Shown piece by piece: positions 23,542 through 33,929 of a stretch of DNA of 64,000 nt (its first letter is position 1; each line of letters opens with the position of its first letter). The DNA is from Schistocephalus solidus (Eukaryota; Platyhelminthes; Cestoda; Diphyllobothriidea; Diphyllobothriidae). A program made the position numbers and the translations under genes. The stretch spans positions 145,354-209,353 of the forward strand of contig WEDG01001250.1 of the NCBI GenBank assembly GCA_017591395.1, given 5' to 3'. Under the pieces are notes generated by a model. That model saw only the letters and a list, made by a program, of their open reading frames with translations. It made no database searches and was not told the origin of the DNA.

Positions 23542-24153
23542 GTGCACCTCAGCGTAGCACATGCTACCCTCTACCCCCTCGTGTGCGGGCTCTGTCATGA
23601 GCCACTGACCACTCAAGCTTTTGCAGAGTCAACAGTTGAAGCGGAAGTAGCCAAGGTCATGGAGTCCGTCATTGAGAAGGTTGACGCCAACCTCAGAGAT
23701 TATGTTGAAACTCACGGTGCATCATCGCCGGTTGATTTGGAGAAGATCCTACCGCCAGTGGACATGACCGCCACAACGGCCGCAGTTCGACATGCCATCA
23801 ACGCCGGCCTCACGATAGCCATACAGGCGGAAGAATTGAAGGCCGTTCGCTCGGTAGTTCGTGCGGGTGAGGCGGCCTTACGTTTGCCGGCAATAAATCT
23901 CCTCCACGCTATGAAAGCCCATGAAAGGCAGCACGTGGAAGAGTTTCGAGCGCAGTACCATCTGCAGTCTCAGATCCACAATAGCCAACGTGACGAATTG
24001 CTTAAGGAGCAAGTTTCGTGTGCAGAAAAAAGAGGCTTGCAGGCAGGCCTACTGATGCTGGTTGACGAGTTACTGGACCTGCGCGCAGAACGTCTGGACT
24101 GTGAGCAAGAGAAACTAGCATTCTCTGACACAAGATCACACGCTGAGAACTCT
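23542..24153 (+). CDS. C2H2-like zinc-finger protein, internal exon 4 (finger half plus helical region)
   Basis: The acceptor ends CTGTGCAG at 23541; the donor is GTGAGT at 24154; phase is 0 at both ends. The exon starts VHLSVAH, completing the finger begun in the previous exon, and has another CGLC pair just after. The remaining about 180 residues contain no fingers; they are alanine- and glutamate-rich and look largely helical (EVAKVMESVIEKVDANLRDY, ELLKEQVSCAEKRG, VDELLDLRAERLDCEQEKLAF), probably a coiled coil for dimerisation or partner binding. Location is inferred nuclear only from the fingers. Confidence 0.78.
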
Positions 24154-24889
24154 GTGAGTCCAGCTTATTCTCCTTTCTTTGGCTTCAGCTTAGAAATGGT
24201 CCTATTAAGGAAAATTCTTAAGCGAAATACGTTGTGACTTCCGTTCCAAGAGTTAAGCCGCATGCTTAAGTAGAACTTCCACCATAGAAATTAACACTTG
24301 TTCCAACAATTGTTTTGTACCCTGCAGACTTTTCTATTCTCTCTCACTTTATTTATTTCAATTCCTTCTTATCATAATGTCTAATAGAACTTAAAACCGA
24401 ATTCATATGAGACTTGAGGAGGAAAACGCACATAACGTTATTATTAAGATGACTTTACTTAAGCATCTGCCTAGAAACGCCATTCCCATAGTCGCTTGTG
24501 CCTAAGCTAAGCCCAAAAACGCTTGGGAAAAGCAGGCAAAATCGTTCGATCTGTTGCGAAATCTCCTAAAAATAATTAGTTTCTGGTTATCGAGTCTCCA
24601 ACGCTTATGGTCCTATATCCATAGCAGTCGATTATTCTGGCATGACAAGGCTCACCGTAAACGCATGTAATTTGGACGAGAGGGCACAAACTTAGGATAA
24701 AATATGTTTTGTTCTGGAAAATAGTGCGTTCGATAAACGTAGTCTTAACAACGTTTGGTAATATCCCGCCGTTTATGCTAAAGGTCATTGCGTGGCTGTC
24801 AGTTGGCGTCTATATGGAACCTCAAAGCACAACAGGACTAGCATACTCCATAAATCGATCGATAAACGCACTTCCATTAGAGTTAGTAT

Positions 24890-25620
24890 GGGGTGTAGGG
24901 GTACTAGTTATGGGTAGCACCACACAGATAGCACTTGGTCGCTCCATTTGCCTCGTACAGGTGGTGAATTCTCCTGTGGCTCCTCGAAGTTGGGTTCTTT
25001 CCAGCGGCCACACCCCGGGCAACCGTCACGACCTGCGGGCTAAACCAGGTGAGGGTCTCCGGTGTTGTGTGTGCCTCCACACCCGGTATGTCTGGCTCCC
25101 GAACTTCCCGCCTCCCCCCTCTCAAAAAGCCCTACGGTGGGGGCGACAGCAACCCCGTAGGCGGCCACGGCTAACTCGGGTCGTTCTCCCACTAAAACAA
25201 AACCGTGACCCATAGTAGAGTTTGGCAGCCGTTTGGGATGTCCGAGCAGCCCCATTTAGGGACAGCACTGCTTGCCTCCTCGCGGAGGAAGAGGCTAGAA
25301 AAGGTGCCTTAAACAAATGCTGGTTATCACGTCTTCCGCAGCCGGCCGCGGCTCGCAGATCACAAAATACCCGGTCGTAAAACTCAAACAAACAACAATA
25401 CCCCCCGTCAATATCTCCCTCGCCATATCCTCCAGGCTGCTCGGGTGAGTCCACTCACACTAGCAGCCTGGAATGTTCGTTCCCTTTTAGACAATCCTAG
25501 GAGCAACCGGCCGGAACGGAGGATGGCGCTAGTCGCTCGGGAGCTGGCACGCTACAAGGTGGACATTGCTGCTCTCAGCGAGACCCGATTCTCTGAACAG
25601 GGTCAGCTGGAAGAAGTGTA
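24890..25620 (+). pseudogene. 5' leader and first endonuclease fragment of ERT copy B
   Basis: This is collinear with 1871-2630 of copy A, including the start of the endonuclease ([29 protein letters not shown]). It then breaks off abruptly into reversed piece D. Only about 60 endonuclease residues are present, so this part is non-functional by itself. Confidence 0.75.
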
Positions 25621-26093
25621 TTCGCTGTTGACTGTAGGGACGGAGTCCATAGAATCTGTCCCACTCTTTGTTCCCTCTCGCGGACAGCAAACGCAGGGAT
25701 TGGGTGTAGGTAAGTGACAGTACGAGGAGCGTCTATTCCGCGTCTATGGTAGGTGATGTGAACAGGTTCGTGTATGGTGTATGTGCTGATGGGAGACATG
25801 TGGTGATGGGATTTGGGCTGCATTGGTCCACGGCGCGATTGCCTGGTGGCGCATATGACTGAGTTGGACCGTGCGATGATTTAGTGATCGTGGATAGTGT
25901 AGGCAGCAAAGGCCAGTGCGGTGGACGATTGTTGGTGCTCCTACGACTAGCTTATCTGCCTCATCGCGATGGACTGGTAAGTGACCAATCAGGCCGATGC
26001 GTTATGGAAAGATTTTATCGTAATATGCATAGGTTGGAATCGAGTCTGATTAGCTGGTACCAGGACGGTTGTGGAAACGGTGGTTAAGGTTAT
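25621..26093 (-). repeat. Reversed copy of ERT piece D inside copy B
   Basis: By eye this is the reverse complement of 9590-10056 with at most a couple of differences (for example a T for C that gives LAYL instead of LAHL in the minus-frame reading). It carries, on the minus strand, part of the ERT tail and a decayed finger. The near identity continues past 26093 through the valine-coding GTG repeat that begins the copy B and copy C endonuclease frames. Confidence 0.8.
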
Positions 26094-27272
26094 ATGGGCG
26101 ACAAAGCATCGGAAATATTCTCATCAGTTTTGTTTGTGATCGAAGTTGTTGGTGTGGTGGTGGTGGTGGTGGTCATGGCTCGGGAACTGGCGCGCTACAA
26201 GGTGGACATTTCTGCTCTCAGCGAGACCCGATTATCTGAGCAGGGTCAGCTGGAAGAAGTGTATGCCAGCAACACCTTCTTCTGGATCAGCCGCCCAAAG
26301 ATAGAGCGACGCGACGCTGGTGTTGCCTTTGCCATCCGGAACGACATCGTGGGACGTCTGCTTTGTCTGCCGCAGGGTTTCAATGATTGCCTGATGAGCC
26401 TACGTCTGCCTCTTCGGGGAGATCATTAAACCACCATCATCAGCACCTACGCTCCCCCAATGACGAGCTCTGATGCGGCGAAGGACCAATTCTACGAGGA
26501 CGTGCACGCCCTGCTGTCGACTGTGCCGAAAGAGGACAGGTTAATTGTCCTTGGTGACTTCAACGCCCGCGTCGGGACGGATCACGCTGCCTGGCAGGGA
26601 GTACTGTGTCCCCACGGTCTCGGTAGCTGTAACGATAACGGCCTCCTTCTTCTGAGCACGTGTGCGGAACACCGTCTCCTGCTGACCAACACCTTCTTCC
26701 GCCTTGCGACGCGGGAGAAGGCCACGTGGATGCACCCTCGGTCGCGGCGCTGGCATCTGCTGGACTATGTTCTCATCCGGAGGCGAGATCGACAGGACGT
26801 GCTGGTAACCAAGGCGATCCGCGAGGCCGATGGTTGGACAGATCACCACCTCGTCATCTCCCAGATGAGGCTCCGACTACAACTTCGACGAAGGCCCCAA
26901 GTTAAGAGGCTGCCAGGCAAGTTAAATACTCTTTTGTTAAATTTGCCTGCTCACTGTTTTGATTTCAGCAACCAATTAACCGAGAACCTGGAGAATCTGC
27001 ATGCTCCAGCTGATAATGCTACTGTGGAGACACGATGGTGTCAACTGCGAAATGTCATCCAGTCCACCACCCTCGAAGTCCTTGGACGCGCACGGCGTCA
27101 ACACCAGGACTGGTTTGATAACAATGACGCCGACATCAGCAACTTACTTGCAGAGAAGAATGGACTACACAAAGCCTACATAGTCTTAGGACTGACGCCA
27201 CCAAAGCAGCCTTCTTCAGATGCCGGCGCCTTGTACAGCAATGGCTGCGGGAGATGCAGGATGCCTGGATGA
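26094..27272 (+). pseudogene. Endonuclease domain of ERT copy B
   Basis: The frame starts with MGDKASEIF and a valine run, identical to copy C, then joins the normal endonuclease at [10 protein letters not shown]. Motifs: [35 protein letters not shown] at 26427-26429 interrupts it where copy A reads CAG TTA, and a one-base deletion near 27185 shifts the linker frame. The catalytic residues otherwise look intact. The 23 bases missing from copy A are present here (CFDFSNQL). Confidence 0.82.
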
Positions 27273-27510
27273 TCCGAAGGGCTGAGGAAATCCAGGGGTA
27301 TGCGGAACGAAAGGAAATGAAAAACATTTCAAAGCCATCTAGGCCATCTACGGCCATTGTATCAAGGGGACCGCACCGCTGCTCAGCTCTGACGGCACAA
27401 CATTTCTGACAAAGAATTCGCAAATTCTGAAGCGCTAGGCCGAGCACTTCAGAAGTGTCCTTAATTTCTCATCAGCCATCTTCGATGCTGTCATTGACCG
27501 GCTGCCTCAA

Positions 27511-28501
27511 GTGGTCACGAACAATGACCTGGATCTCCCGCCTACCCTACCAGAAACCAACCGGGCCTTGCAGCAGATTTCAAGCGGTAAAGCACCGGGA
27601 TCCGACGCAATCCAACCGGAAGTCTACAAGCACGGTGGGCCCCGGCTGATGGCAGATCTCACAACACTCTTCCAGGAAATGTGGCACCAAGGACAAGTTC
27701 ATCAGTATTTCAAAGATGCGAACATTGTCCATCTCTACAAATGGAAGGGGAACCGGCAACTCTGTGATCATCACAGAGGCATCTCGTTGCTCAACATCGC
27801 CGGGAAGATCTTTTCCCGTATCCTTCTCAACCGTATGAACGGTCAACTAGAGCAGGGCCTGCCCCCGGAAAGCCAATGTGGCTTCCGCCGACACCGCGGG
27901 ACAACCGATATTATCTTTGCCGCCCGCCAGCTACAAGTGAAGTGCCAGGAGATGCAAACTCACCTATACACTACCTTCGTGGATCTGACGAAAGCCTTTG
28001 ACACGGTGAATCGCGATGGACTGTGGAAAGTCGTGCAGAAATTCGGCTGTTCTGAGCGGTTCACGCACATGGTGCGTCAGCTTCATGACGGGCTGACGAC
28101 GCGCGTCACTGACAACGGGACGATATCCGAAGCATTCGCAGTGACCAACGTAGTAAAGCAGGGATGCGTTTTGGCTCCTTCCCTGTTCAGTCTCATGTTA
28201 TCGGCTATGCTGATGGACGCCTACCGTGATGAGCAGCCTGGGATCCGCATCGCCTACAGAACTGACGGGCACCTTCTCAAACAGTCGGCGTATGCAGGCT
28301 CCAACGCGCGTGTCTACGACTGCAGTACATGACTTGCTCTTCGCGGACGATCGCACCCTTAACACCGTGACGGAGGCGGACATGCAAAGGAGAATGGACC
28401 TCTTTGCCGTAGGCTGCGCCGATTTTGGATTACCAATCAATACAGCCAAAAAGGTTGTCATGCACCAGCCGCAGCCCAGCGCGGAATACAATGATCCCTG
28501 A
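27511..28501 (+). pseudogene. Reverse transcriptase domain of ERT copy B
   Basis: The RT core is continuous from NNDLDLPPTLPET through LLNIAGKIFSRIL, GFRRHRGTTD, VDLTKAFDTVNRDGLW (motif A) and VVKQGCVLAPSLFS (motif B). An extra base near 28280 moves the rest into another frame, which carries HDLLFADD (motif C, 28328-28351). TGA at 28499-28501 ends the frame exactly where copy A also has TGA. Compared with copy A, this copy lacks the stop at the position equivalent to 4106. Confidence 0.87.
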
Positions 28502-28531
28502 ATCAATGTCAAAGGTGCTAAACTCAAAAAC

Positions 28532-29254
28532 GTGGAAACCTTCGCTTATCTAGGAAGCACGCTGTCACGCAACACGAGAATCGATGACGAGGTTGCCCAA
28601 CGGATCTCCAAAGGCAGTCATGCCTTCTGCCGGCTGCAGGCCTCCGTGAGGAATTGCCATGGTTTTCACCTGAACACCAAACTGAAGATGTACAGGACCA
28701 TCGTCTTGACGACACTCCTTTACGGAGCTGTGATCTGGACCGTCTACTCGAACCAAGCCAAGAAGCTGAATCACTTCCATCTCAGCTGCCTCCGTAGAAT
28801 ACTGAAGCTGAGATGGCAAGACAGGATCCCGGACACGGAAATCCTGGAGCGGACCGGAATCCTCAGCATCCACGCCATGCTGAGGCAAGTGCAACTGCGA
28901 TGGAGCGGCCACCTGGTAAGAATGGACGACGAGCGACTACCCAAACAACTTTTCTACGCAGATGTCGCTACGTTTGCTCGCCGGCAGGGAGGTCAAAAAC
29001 GACGCTACAAGGTCAATTTGAAGAAATCACTGAAGCAACTGCAAATCAACCCGGCGACCTGGGAGGATCTCGCCCTGGATAGACCGGCATGGAGAAGATC
29101 CTTTAAGACTGGTTCAGCAATCCATGAGGCCAACCGGATCGCCACCGCTAAGGCCAAAAGAGCGGCACGAAAGTCAGCAGCGCCCCAGACCAACATTGTC
29201 GATGCTCAGGCCCTGCCAACATGCCCGCGCTGTCAACGCATCTTCCGCGCGTGA
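28532..29254 (+). pseudogene. C-terminal region of ERT copy B
   Basis: The frame reads [46 protein letters not shown] and a lysine/arginine-rich tail, then [10 protein letters not shown] before TGA at 29252-29254. This is the first C2H2 finger cut by the same TGA as in copy A. The region is about 240 residues and typical of the element's post-RT segment. Here the thumb-to-tail part has no lesion other than the two TGAs. Confidence 0.8.
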
Positions 29255-29485
29255 ATCGGCCTGGTTGGACATCTTCGGACACAATTCACCTACAATCTGA
29301 CAATTCCAATTTCTACGTCAAATTCTGCCAACCCTCCTTCTGACTCCCCCACCCTCACTCCTGGCATCAATTCCATTACTCCCACCATCATAGAGATCAC
29401 ATCCCAATACTCATCGCCTGTTACCCCCAGCAACCACCACCGCCTTCACTACCACCACGACCACCACCACCGTCAGCGACTGAGA

Positions 29486-29704
29486 GTCTCTCCTAAACTG
29501 TCCTCAGTGCGACCGCACATTCACCTCACACTTTGGCCTGGTGGGTCACTTGCGAATCCATCGTACACAGCCTGATGAACCAGTGCCTAGAGCTCCAAAA
29601 TACAGCAGAGATCACCACCTCCACTGCCCTCACTGCTCCCGCACATTTACACACCGCATGGGCCTATTAGGACACATGCACCTCCACGACAACCTCCGGT
29701 AAAC
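29486..29704 (+). pseudogene. C2H2 finger pair of ERT copy B
   Basis: This is a single pair of fingers, CPQCDRTFTSHFGLVGHLRIH and CPHCSRTFTHRMGLLGHMHLH, followed by a stop. Copy A has two such pairs. The first finger matches A's first finger, and the end (HDNLR then stop) matches A's last finger, as if one pair had been lost by recombination between repeats or gained in A. Confidence 0.75.
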
Positions 29705-30760
29705 CACCGAAGGCTAAGCCACATCAGCGCACACCATCTACACTAATAGATAGACAACACCCTCACAGTCATCATAATGTACCTGATAAAATCACGGTTT
29801 CCTATAAACCGTGGCTTGGAAGGCTGCCAATCTGAGGCTTACACCAGACCATGCCGTTGGTTAAGTGTATGTGTTGTGTGTGTCGAGTAATTGACCAGTG
29901 GGCTGGGAGTCAGTTGGCGATGGCTCCTACACTAACACATAGACAACACCCTCACAATCATCATAATGTACCTGATAAAATCACGGTTTCCTTGAAACCG
30001 TGGCTGGGAAGGTTGCCAATCTGACGCTTACACCAGACCACGCCGTCGGCCCAGTGTATGCGCTGTGTGTGTCGAGTGGCTGACCAGTGGACTGGGAGTC
30101 AGACGGCGATGGCTCCTCCATATCCCCTGATTTAGTGAATCCTGGTGTGTGCGTTATGGGGGCCAGGTCATGCTGTGGCACGCGAAGACGGTTACGCTGA
30201 TCCGTCAGCCAATGCGCCACTCCTACATCAGACAACTGACTGGCTCGGACAGTGGCCGGATTGTGGGGTTGGGGGAGAGAGTGAGGTCGAGAGCTCACCG
30301 CATTTTCCTCACTATAAACAATCTGACGCGCTCGAATCTATCACGGTGCGCTAAAAGCCGTGGCTTGGAAGGTTGCCAACTGACGGGATAACTCGGACCG
30401 CGTGGTCAGCCCAATTCTGTGTCGTGTGTGTAGTGGCTGACTGGCGGACTGAGAGTCATGCTGCAATGACTCCTTCTTAATGTGGCCTTTATGGCACTCC
30501 CACTCTGTGGGATCCGAGCCAGGTGTGGTGGTACGCCCAGGGGTGGCTCCGGCCGAACCAGCCACCTGCGCCCTCTCCCATTTCCGGTCTTCTTGACTCT
30601 GTCTTGACACTGGGCTTCGGTGGGGGAGGAGGAGAGAGTGCGGTAGCTGCAACGAAGGCTACTATCACTTAAAACGCATTCACGCGCAAGTCCCCGTCCC
30701 TGCACCTCCTGGTGTGGAGCATACGGTGGACCTCGTCAGAATCGGCGGTCGAACTGTCAT
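29705..30760 (+). repeat. 3' tail of ERT copy B with three U units
   Basis: Three U units are present at 29794-29928, 29982-30117 and 30342-30474, against two in copy A. The first two belong to a direct tandem duplication of 188 bp (29741-29928 and 29929-30116). Units 1 and 2 start with a near-perfect hairpin (CACGGTTT...AAACCGTG); unit 3 has the shorter CACGG...CCGTG form. The tail ends with CGAACTGTCAT at 30760, the shared ERT 3' end. Confidence 0.78.
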
Positions 30761-31079
30761 AGTTAGTATTCACGATCGCAACCGACAGGACCGCCGGCCC
30801 GGGGTTAGAGCATCGGACGTAAGAACCCTCAATAACCAAAAGAACGCGAGTTTGATCCTCGGATGTCCTCAAGCCTGGGTTTGGGTAAGACGAGCTGATA
30901 ACGGCTAATAGACTAGAACTTGCCATTCCAGTTTCCGTTACCTTTGTAAATAATCATATTAGGAAGATAAATTTTCAAACGTGTATTTGTTTCCGATAAA
31001 TGCTTATCAATCAGAGTAAAACATGGAAGTGGTAAAATAAATTGAGTAAAGTTCGTCGTTCCGCACAATTGGGTGTGGG

Positions 31080-31190
31080 AATACGAGAAGAGGGCAATAA
31101 GAGGCAGTGAGGGTTGGAGGAACCGTATCAGGGGGAGAGAGCTGAGGAATGCAGGGAGCATTGCCTGCAATTAACCGACTTTTGGCCACC
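31080..31190. repeat. Degenerate dispersed repeat shared with 18300-18530
   Basis: This is the counterpart of the stretch at 18300-18530: AATAAGAGGCAGTGAGGGTTGG, GGAACCGTATCAGGGGG, GGAATGCAGGGAGCAT. Both copies lie in introns of the zinc-finger gene. The borders are undefined. Confidence 0.4.
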
Positions 31191-31713
31191 ACAAATGTGA
31201 GATTTTCACTAGATATTTTTCTGTGTAAAAAATGACTTTCGTAACATAATGAAATGTTGATTATATGTTGCTAGCATTAACGGTCCCAGTGGGTCATTAT
31301 AAATTACAATAAAGGCTTTCATGGGAGTCGTAGAATGCGTTGAATCAAAAGATATGGGCGAGAATGGAGCTACTTATGCACTTTCTTTCGTCTTTTCTCA
31401 GCCATACCGGGATCGGTTCCCTTATAGTCTTTGAATAGGCACCGACTCGTGTTATCAATGCAGAGACTCATTAATATTTTGACTATTATTTCAGTTATGT
31501 ACAAAAACGATGTCTCTAAGACGCTCGATTTGACCTCCCTTTATTCTGTCTAATGAAACAGACCTTCCTTGAAAAAGAACAATATTCAAACGCATTTGCC
31601 ACACATTTACGTTTGGGCGTGCGTAAAAAAATCAAATAAGATGTTCGTTAAAGTAAAGCTGGCTTTCATTTTTCCGCTTAAGTAAATGCACCCACGTTGA
31701 CTCTCTGATGTAG

Positions 31714-31878
31714 TATTCAAGCAATGGAGCTATCACTGATGGACAGCTGGAAGCAAACGACGATGACTACGAGGAGGACCTGCCTGACAAACCAGCTTGT
31801 ATTCCAAACACTTTATGGAAACATTTAAAGCATTGTGAGAGCCTACGAATGAAACTAGAGGCTGATTTGGATGATTGA
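31714..31878 (+). CDS. C2H2-like zinc-finger protein, terminal exon
   Basis: An acceptor TAG at 31711-31713 precedes a phase-0 frame of 54 codons and a TGA at 31876-31878. The peptide has an acidic stretch (EANDDDYEEDLPDKP) and a helical end (LWKHLKHCESLRMKLEADLDD). Joining the five exons gives 2073 bases, an exact multiple of three, with no internal stop (690 residues, N-terminus missing). An alternative acceptor at 31721 does not keep the phase. It is placed here because the preceding exon ends in phase 0 and no better continuation was seen; the 7.6-kb intron between them contains ERT copy B. Confidence 0.55.
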   Translation, partial: YSSNGAITDGQLEANDDDYEEDLPDKPACIPNTLWKHLKHCESLRMKLEADLDD

Positions 31879-31965
31879 GCTACACGTAAAAAAGATTTTC
31901 ATAATGTTTTCCGTTTCCTCCATTTGTATACTTATCCCTCTGTTAACTGCTAAAATATGAAATTT

Positions 31966-31971
31966 ATTAAA
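31966..31971 (+). terminator. Candidate polyadenylation signal of the zinc-finger gene
   Basis: ATTAAA, the common variant of AATAAA, lies about 90 bases after the stop codon at 31878 in AT-rich sequence. Position and sequence fit, but such hexamers are frequent by chance in AT-rich DNA. Confidence 0.35.
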
Positions 31972-33202
31972 TAAGTCATCCGTTTTGTTGTAAATCTTTT
32001 AGGGCCTCTCAGCTTGCGCTCTTTCGATAAGTTGCTAAGGGTTTAACAGGCAAGATGTGAGGTATATACAGAAGTCGGGTAAATGTGTTACGCTCACTGA
32101 CGTGGTTAGAATCTTGATTGATCCCATTCTGTCCGCCAACCAGCTTGCTACTGGCGATATGGAGCGTTGGGTCATAGGACACATGCCAAAAGCAAGCTCG
32201 CAGGCGACTGGACGAACAGAATGGGATTGAGCAAGATCCAAACCACATCAGTGAAGTAAATGCGCTTACATGACTTCTGTCTTCTTTCGAGTTTACCGAA
32301 GGTAAGCTAGCTTCAACGCATTTTAAACAGCCATAGACAACTGACAAAAAAGAATTCTAGGGAGGCGGGTTTGTGGAGTCTCAAAAAGCAGAGATGCCGC
32401 AGAAAGCAAAACGAAACCATACTATTTGCAACCAAACAGAGGGTGAGAAGAAAAAGCAACCCTCTTACTATGTAACAAAGAAATATTTGTATTTTAAAAT
32501 CCCTTTTCTTCGCTCATTGTGCATTCATGCGTTACTTAACATAGTCAGTAAATAGTGTTAAAGCTATACCGCAGACAGCTTATATCAGGAGATCTAGGCA
32601 CTGTTGTTTGTCATTTTGGCTTCTAGAAGAATATGCGTCAAACCCCTACGGAACCTAATCTGCCCCTATAGGATTTCTAAGACGAAACTACAGCAAAGGT
32701 GTCGGAACAGGAATTGCCAGTTAGGATTTCAATTTATTTTTAAAAACTTGTTGGATTACTGTTGAAGCTAGCATCATAATCGCTTCATATGAATACAAAC
32801 AGAGGAAGCATAAACGCATGTTGGAAAGAGACACTTTCATCATTTCACAACATAGGTATTATTTACAAGCCAAGACATGTGTTGTGTTGGTTTTCTACTT
32901 CTGCATGATGTAAATTCGGTGGATTAGACCCTTGACTGTCTCCGCCAGCGTGCTGATGTGCTTTCTGCTTCTGTTAAAAGCTTCGGTCCGGCTGTCAGCG
33001 TCTCCATGGTTTTCAGAATCCCTAGTGTTTGTACTTTTTAATTCAAATAGGTTCACGTGTGGTCTTGGAATTAAGAGGCGGAATCCATTTTTATTTGTAG
33101 TTTTGTTCCACGTTTTGGCCATAGTGAGTATAAGTTGACAATTTATTTTCAAGAGACACTACTGGAAATAGAAAAAAATATCAATGTCGAACAGCTACTG
33201 AG
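31972..33202. other. Unannotated stretch downstream of zinc-finger gene
   Basis: I see no recognisable domain, repeat or exon. Open frames on both strands are short and low in complexity or lack motifs. Confidence 0.35.
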
Positions 33203-33366
33203 TGGGCTGCTGACCTTTCGAATTCCTGCCTCATGTACTATCGTTGAGCTACGCTGGATGCGTACACCAACTGTACGGAAGATTAGTAAGGTGAGGTGTT
33301 TGAAGACACGTCGACCGTAGCTCAACGGCAGTGCACTATGCAGGAAAGCTTAAACTTATCGGCCCG
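33203..33366. repeat. Inverted pair of tRNA-like A-box segments
   Basis: Two arms of about 55 bases (33203-33256, reversed, and 33311-33366) share GTAGCTCAACG, AGT.CA, GCAGGAA and GCCC in order. The core TAGCTCAACGG fits the RNA polymerase III A-box consensus. No convincing B-box follows in the plus arm; the minus arm has a weak AATTCGAA. It could be a foldback of an old tRNA-derived repeat. Confidence 0.4.
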
Positions 33367-33929
33367 ACCACACATGATGACAGAAGTTTTCTAACTGTTA
33401 GATTTTCTACTTCCTATAATCCCCTTGTCTATGGCTGATGGCTAACAGTGAGCTTGACAGAAAAGCCAGGCAACAAAGCGTTTGATTGTCAACCTTTAAC
33501 CGCAGAAAAGGAGTATAAAAGTAGGTCAACAGGCAGTGGCAGCTATTGATCTCAAAATTCGGATGTCGGCCGTTGAGCCTGGTAGTTCCGGCGTAAAGTG
33601 GGTGCTTGTAAATGGAGTTTTACTCCTGTAGCCATTCAGCGAAGGGAGCTTATTCGATTGGCATCAAGTTGTAGAGACGCCGAGGGTTAGTCACGTGTGG
33701 CGCTAGCAGTCAATGCAAAGGGTGTAAGGTGGATCGAAAGAAACCTGAGTAGGTGGCCGCGCTGACAACCAAGAGGGAAAAATGCTACAATAGCATCAGT
33801 TGTTTGGATCTTGGATAGTCGACTGCTGCGTGGGAGATTAAAGGGTGTTTTTTCCGACAGAAAGAATTCATTCCCAGTGCAAATCAGCGCATTCCTCCTC
33901 AAAGTCATTTCTTAGAAGAGAGCCAACTG

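Larger units (their letters stand above)
24890..30760 (+). mobile_element. ERT copy B (chimeric) inside last intron of zinc-finger gene
   Basis: This is a second large ERT copy on the same strand as the host gene. It has three parts. 24890-25620 is the 5' leader and start of the endonuclease, ending in the EEVY codons. 25621-26093 is a reversed copy of piece D. 26094-30760 restarts in the endonuclease (repeating [10 protein letters not shown]...EEVY) and runs through RT, fingers and tail. It is disabled by stops and frameshifts near 26427, 27185, 28280 and 28499. The left junction shares a 3-base TAT with both partners. Confidence 0.82.

Noticed and set aside
26094..26180. Signal peptide or membrane anchor at the start of the copy B and copy C endonuclease frames
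   Set aside because: The valine run is encoded by a GTG simple repeat at a rearrangement junction, not by conserved element coding sequence.
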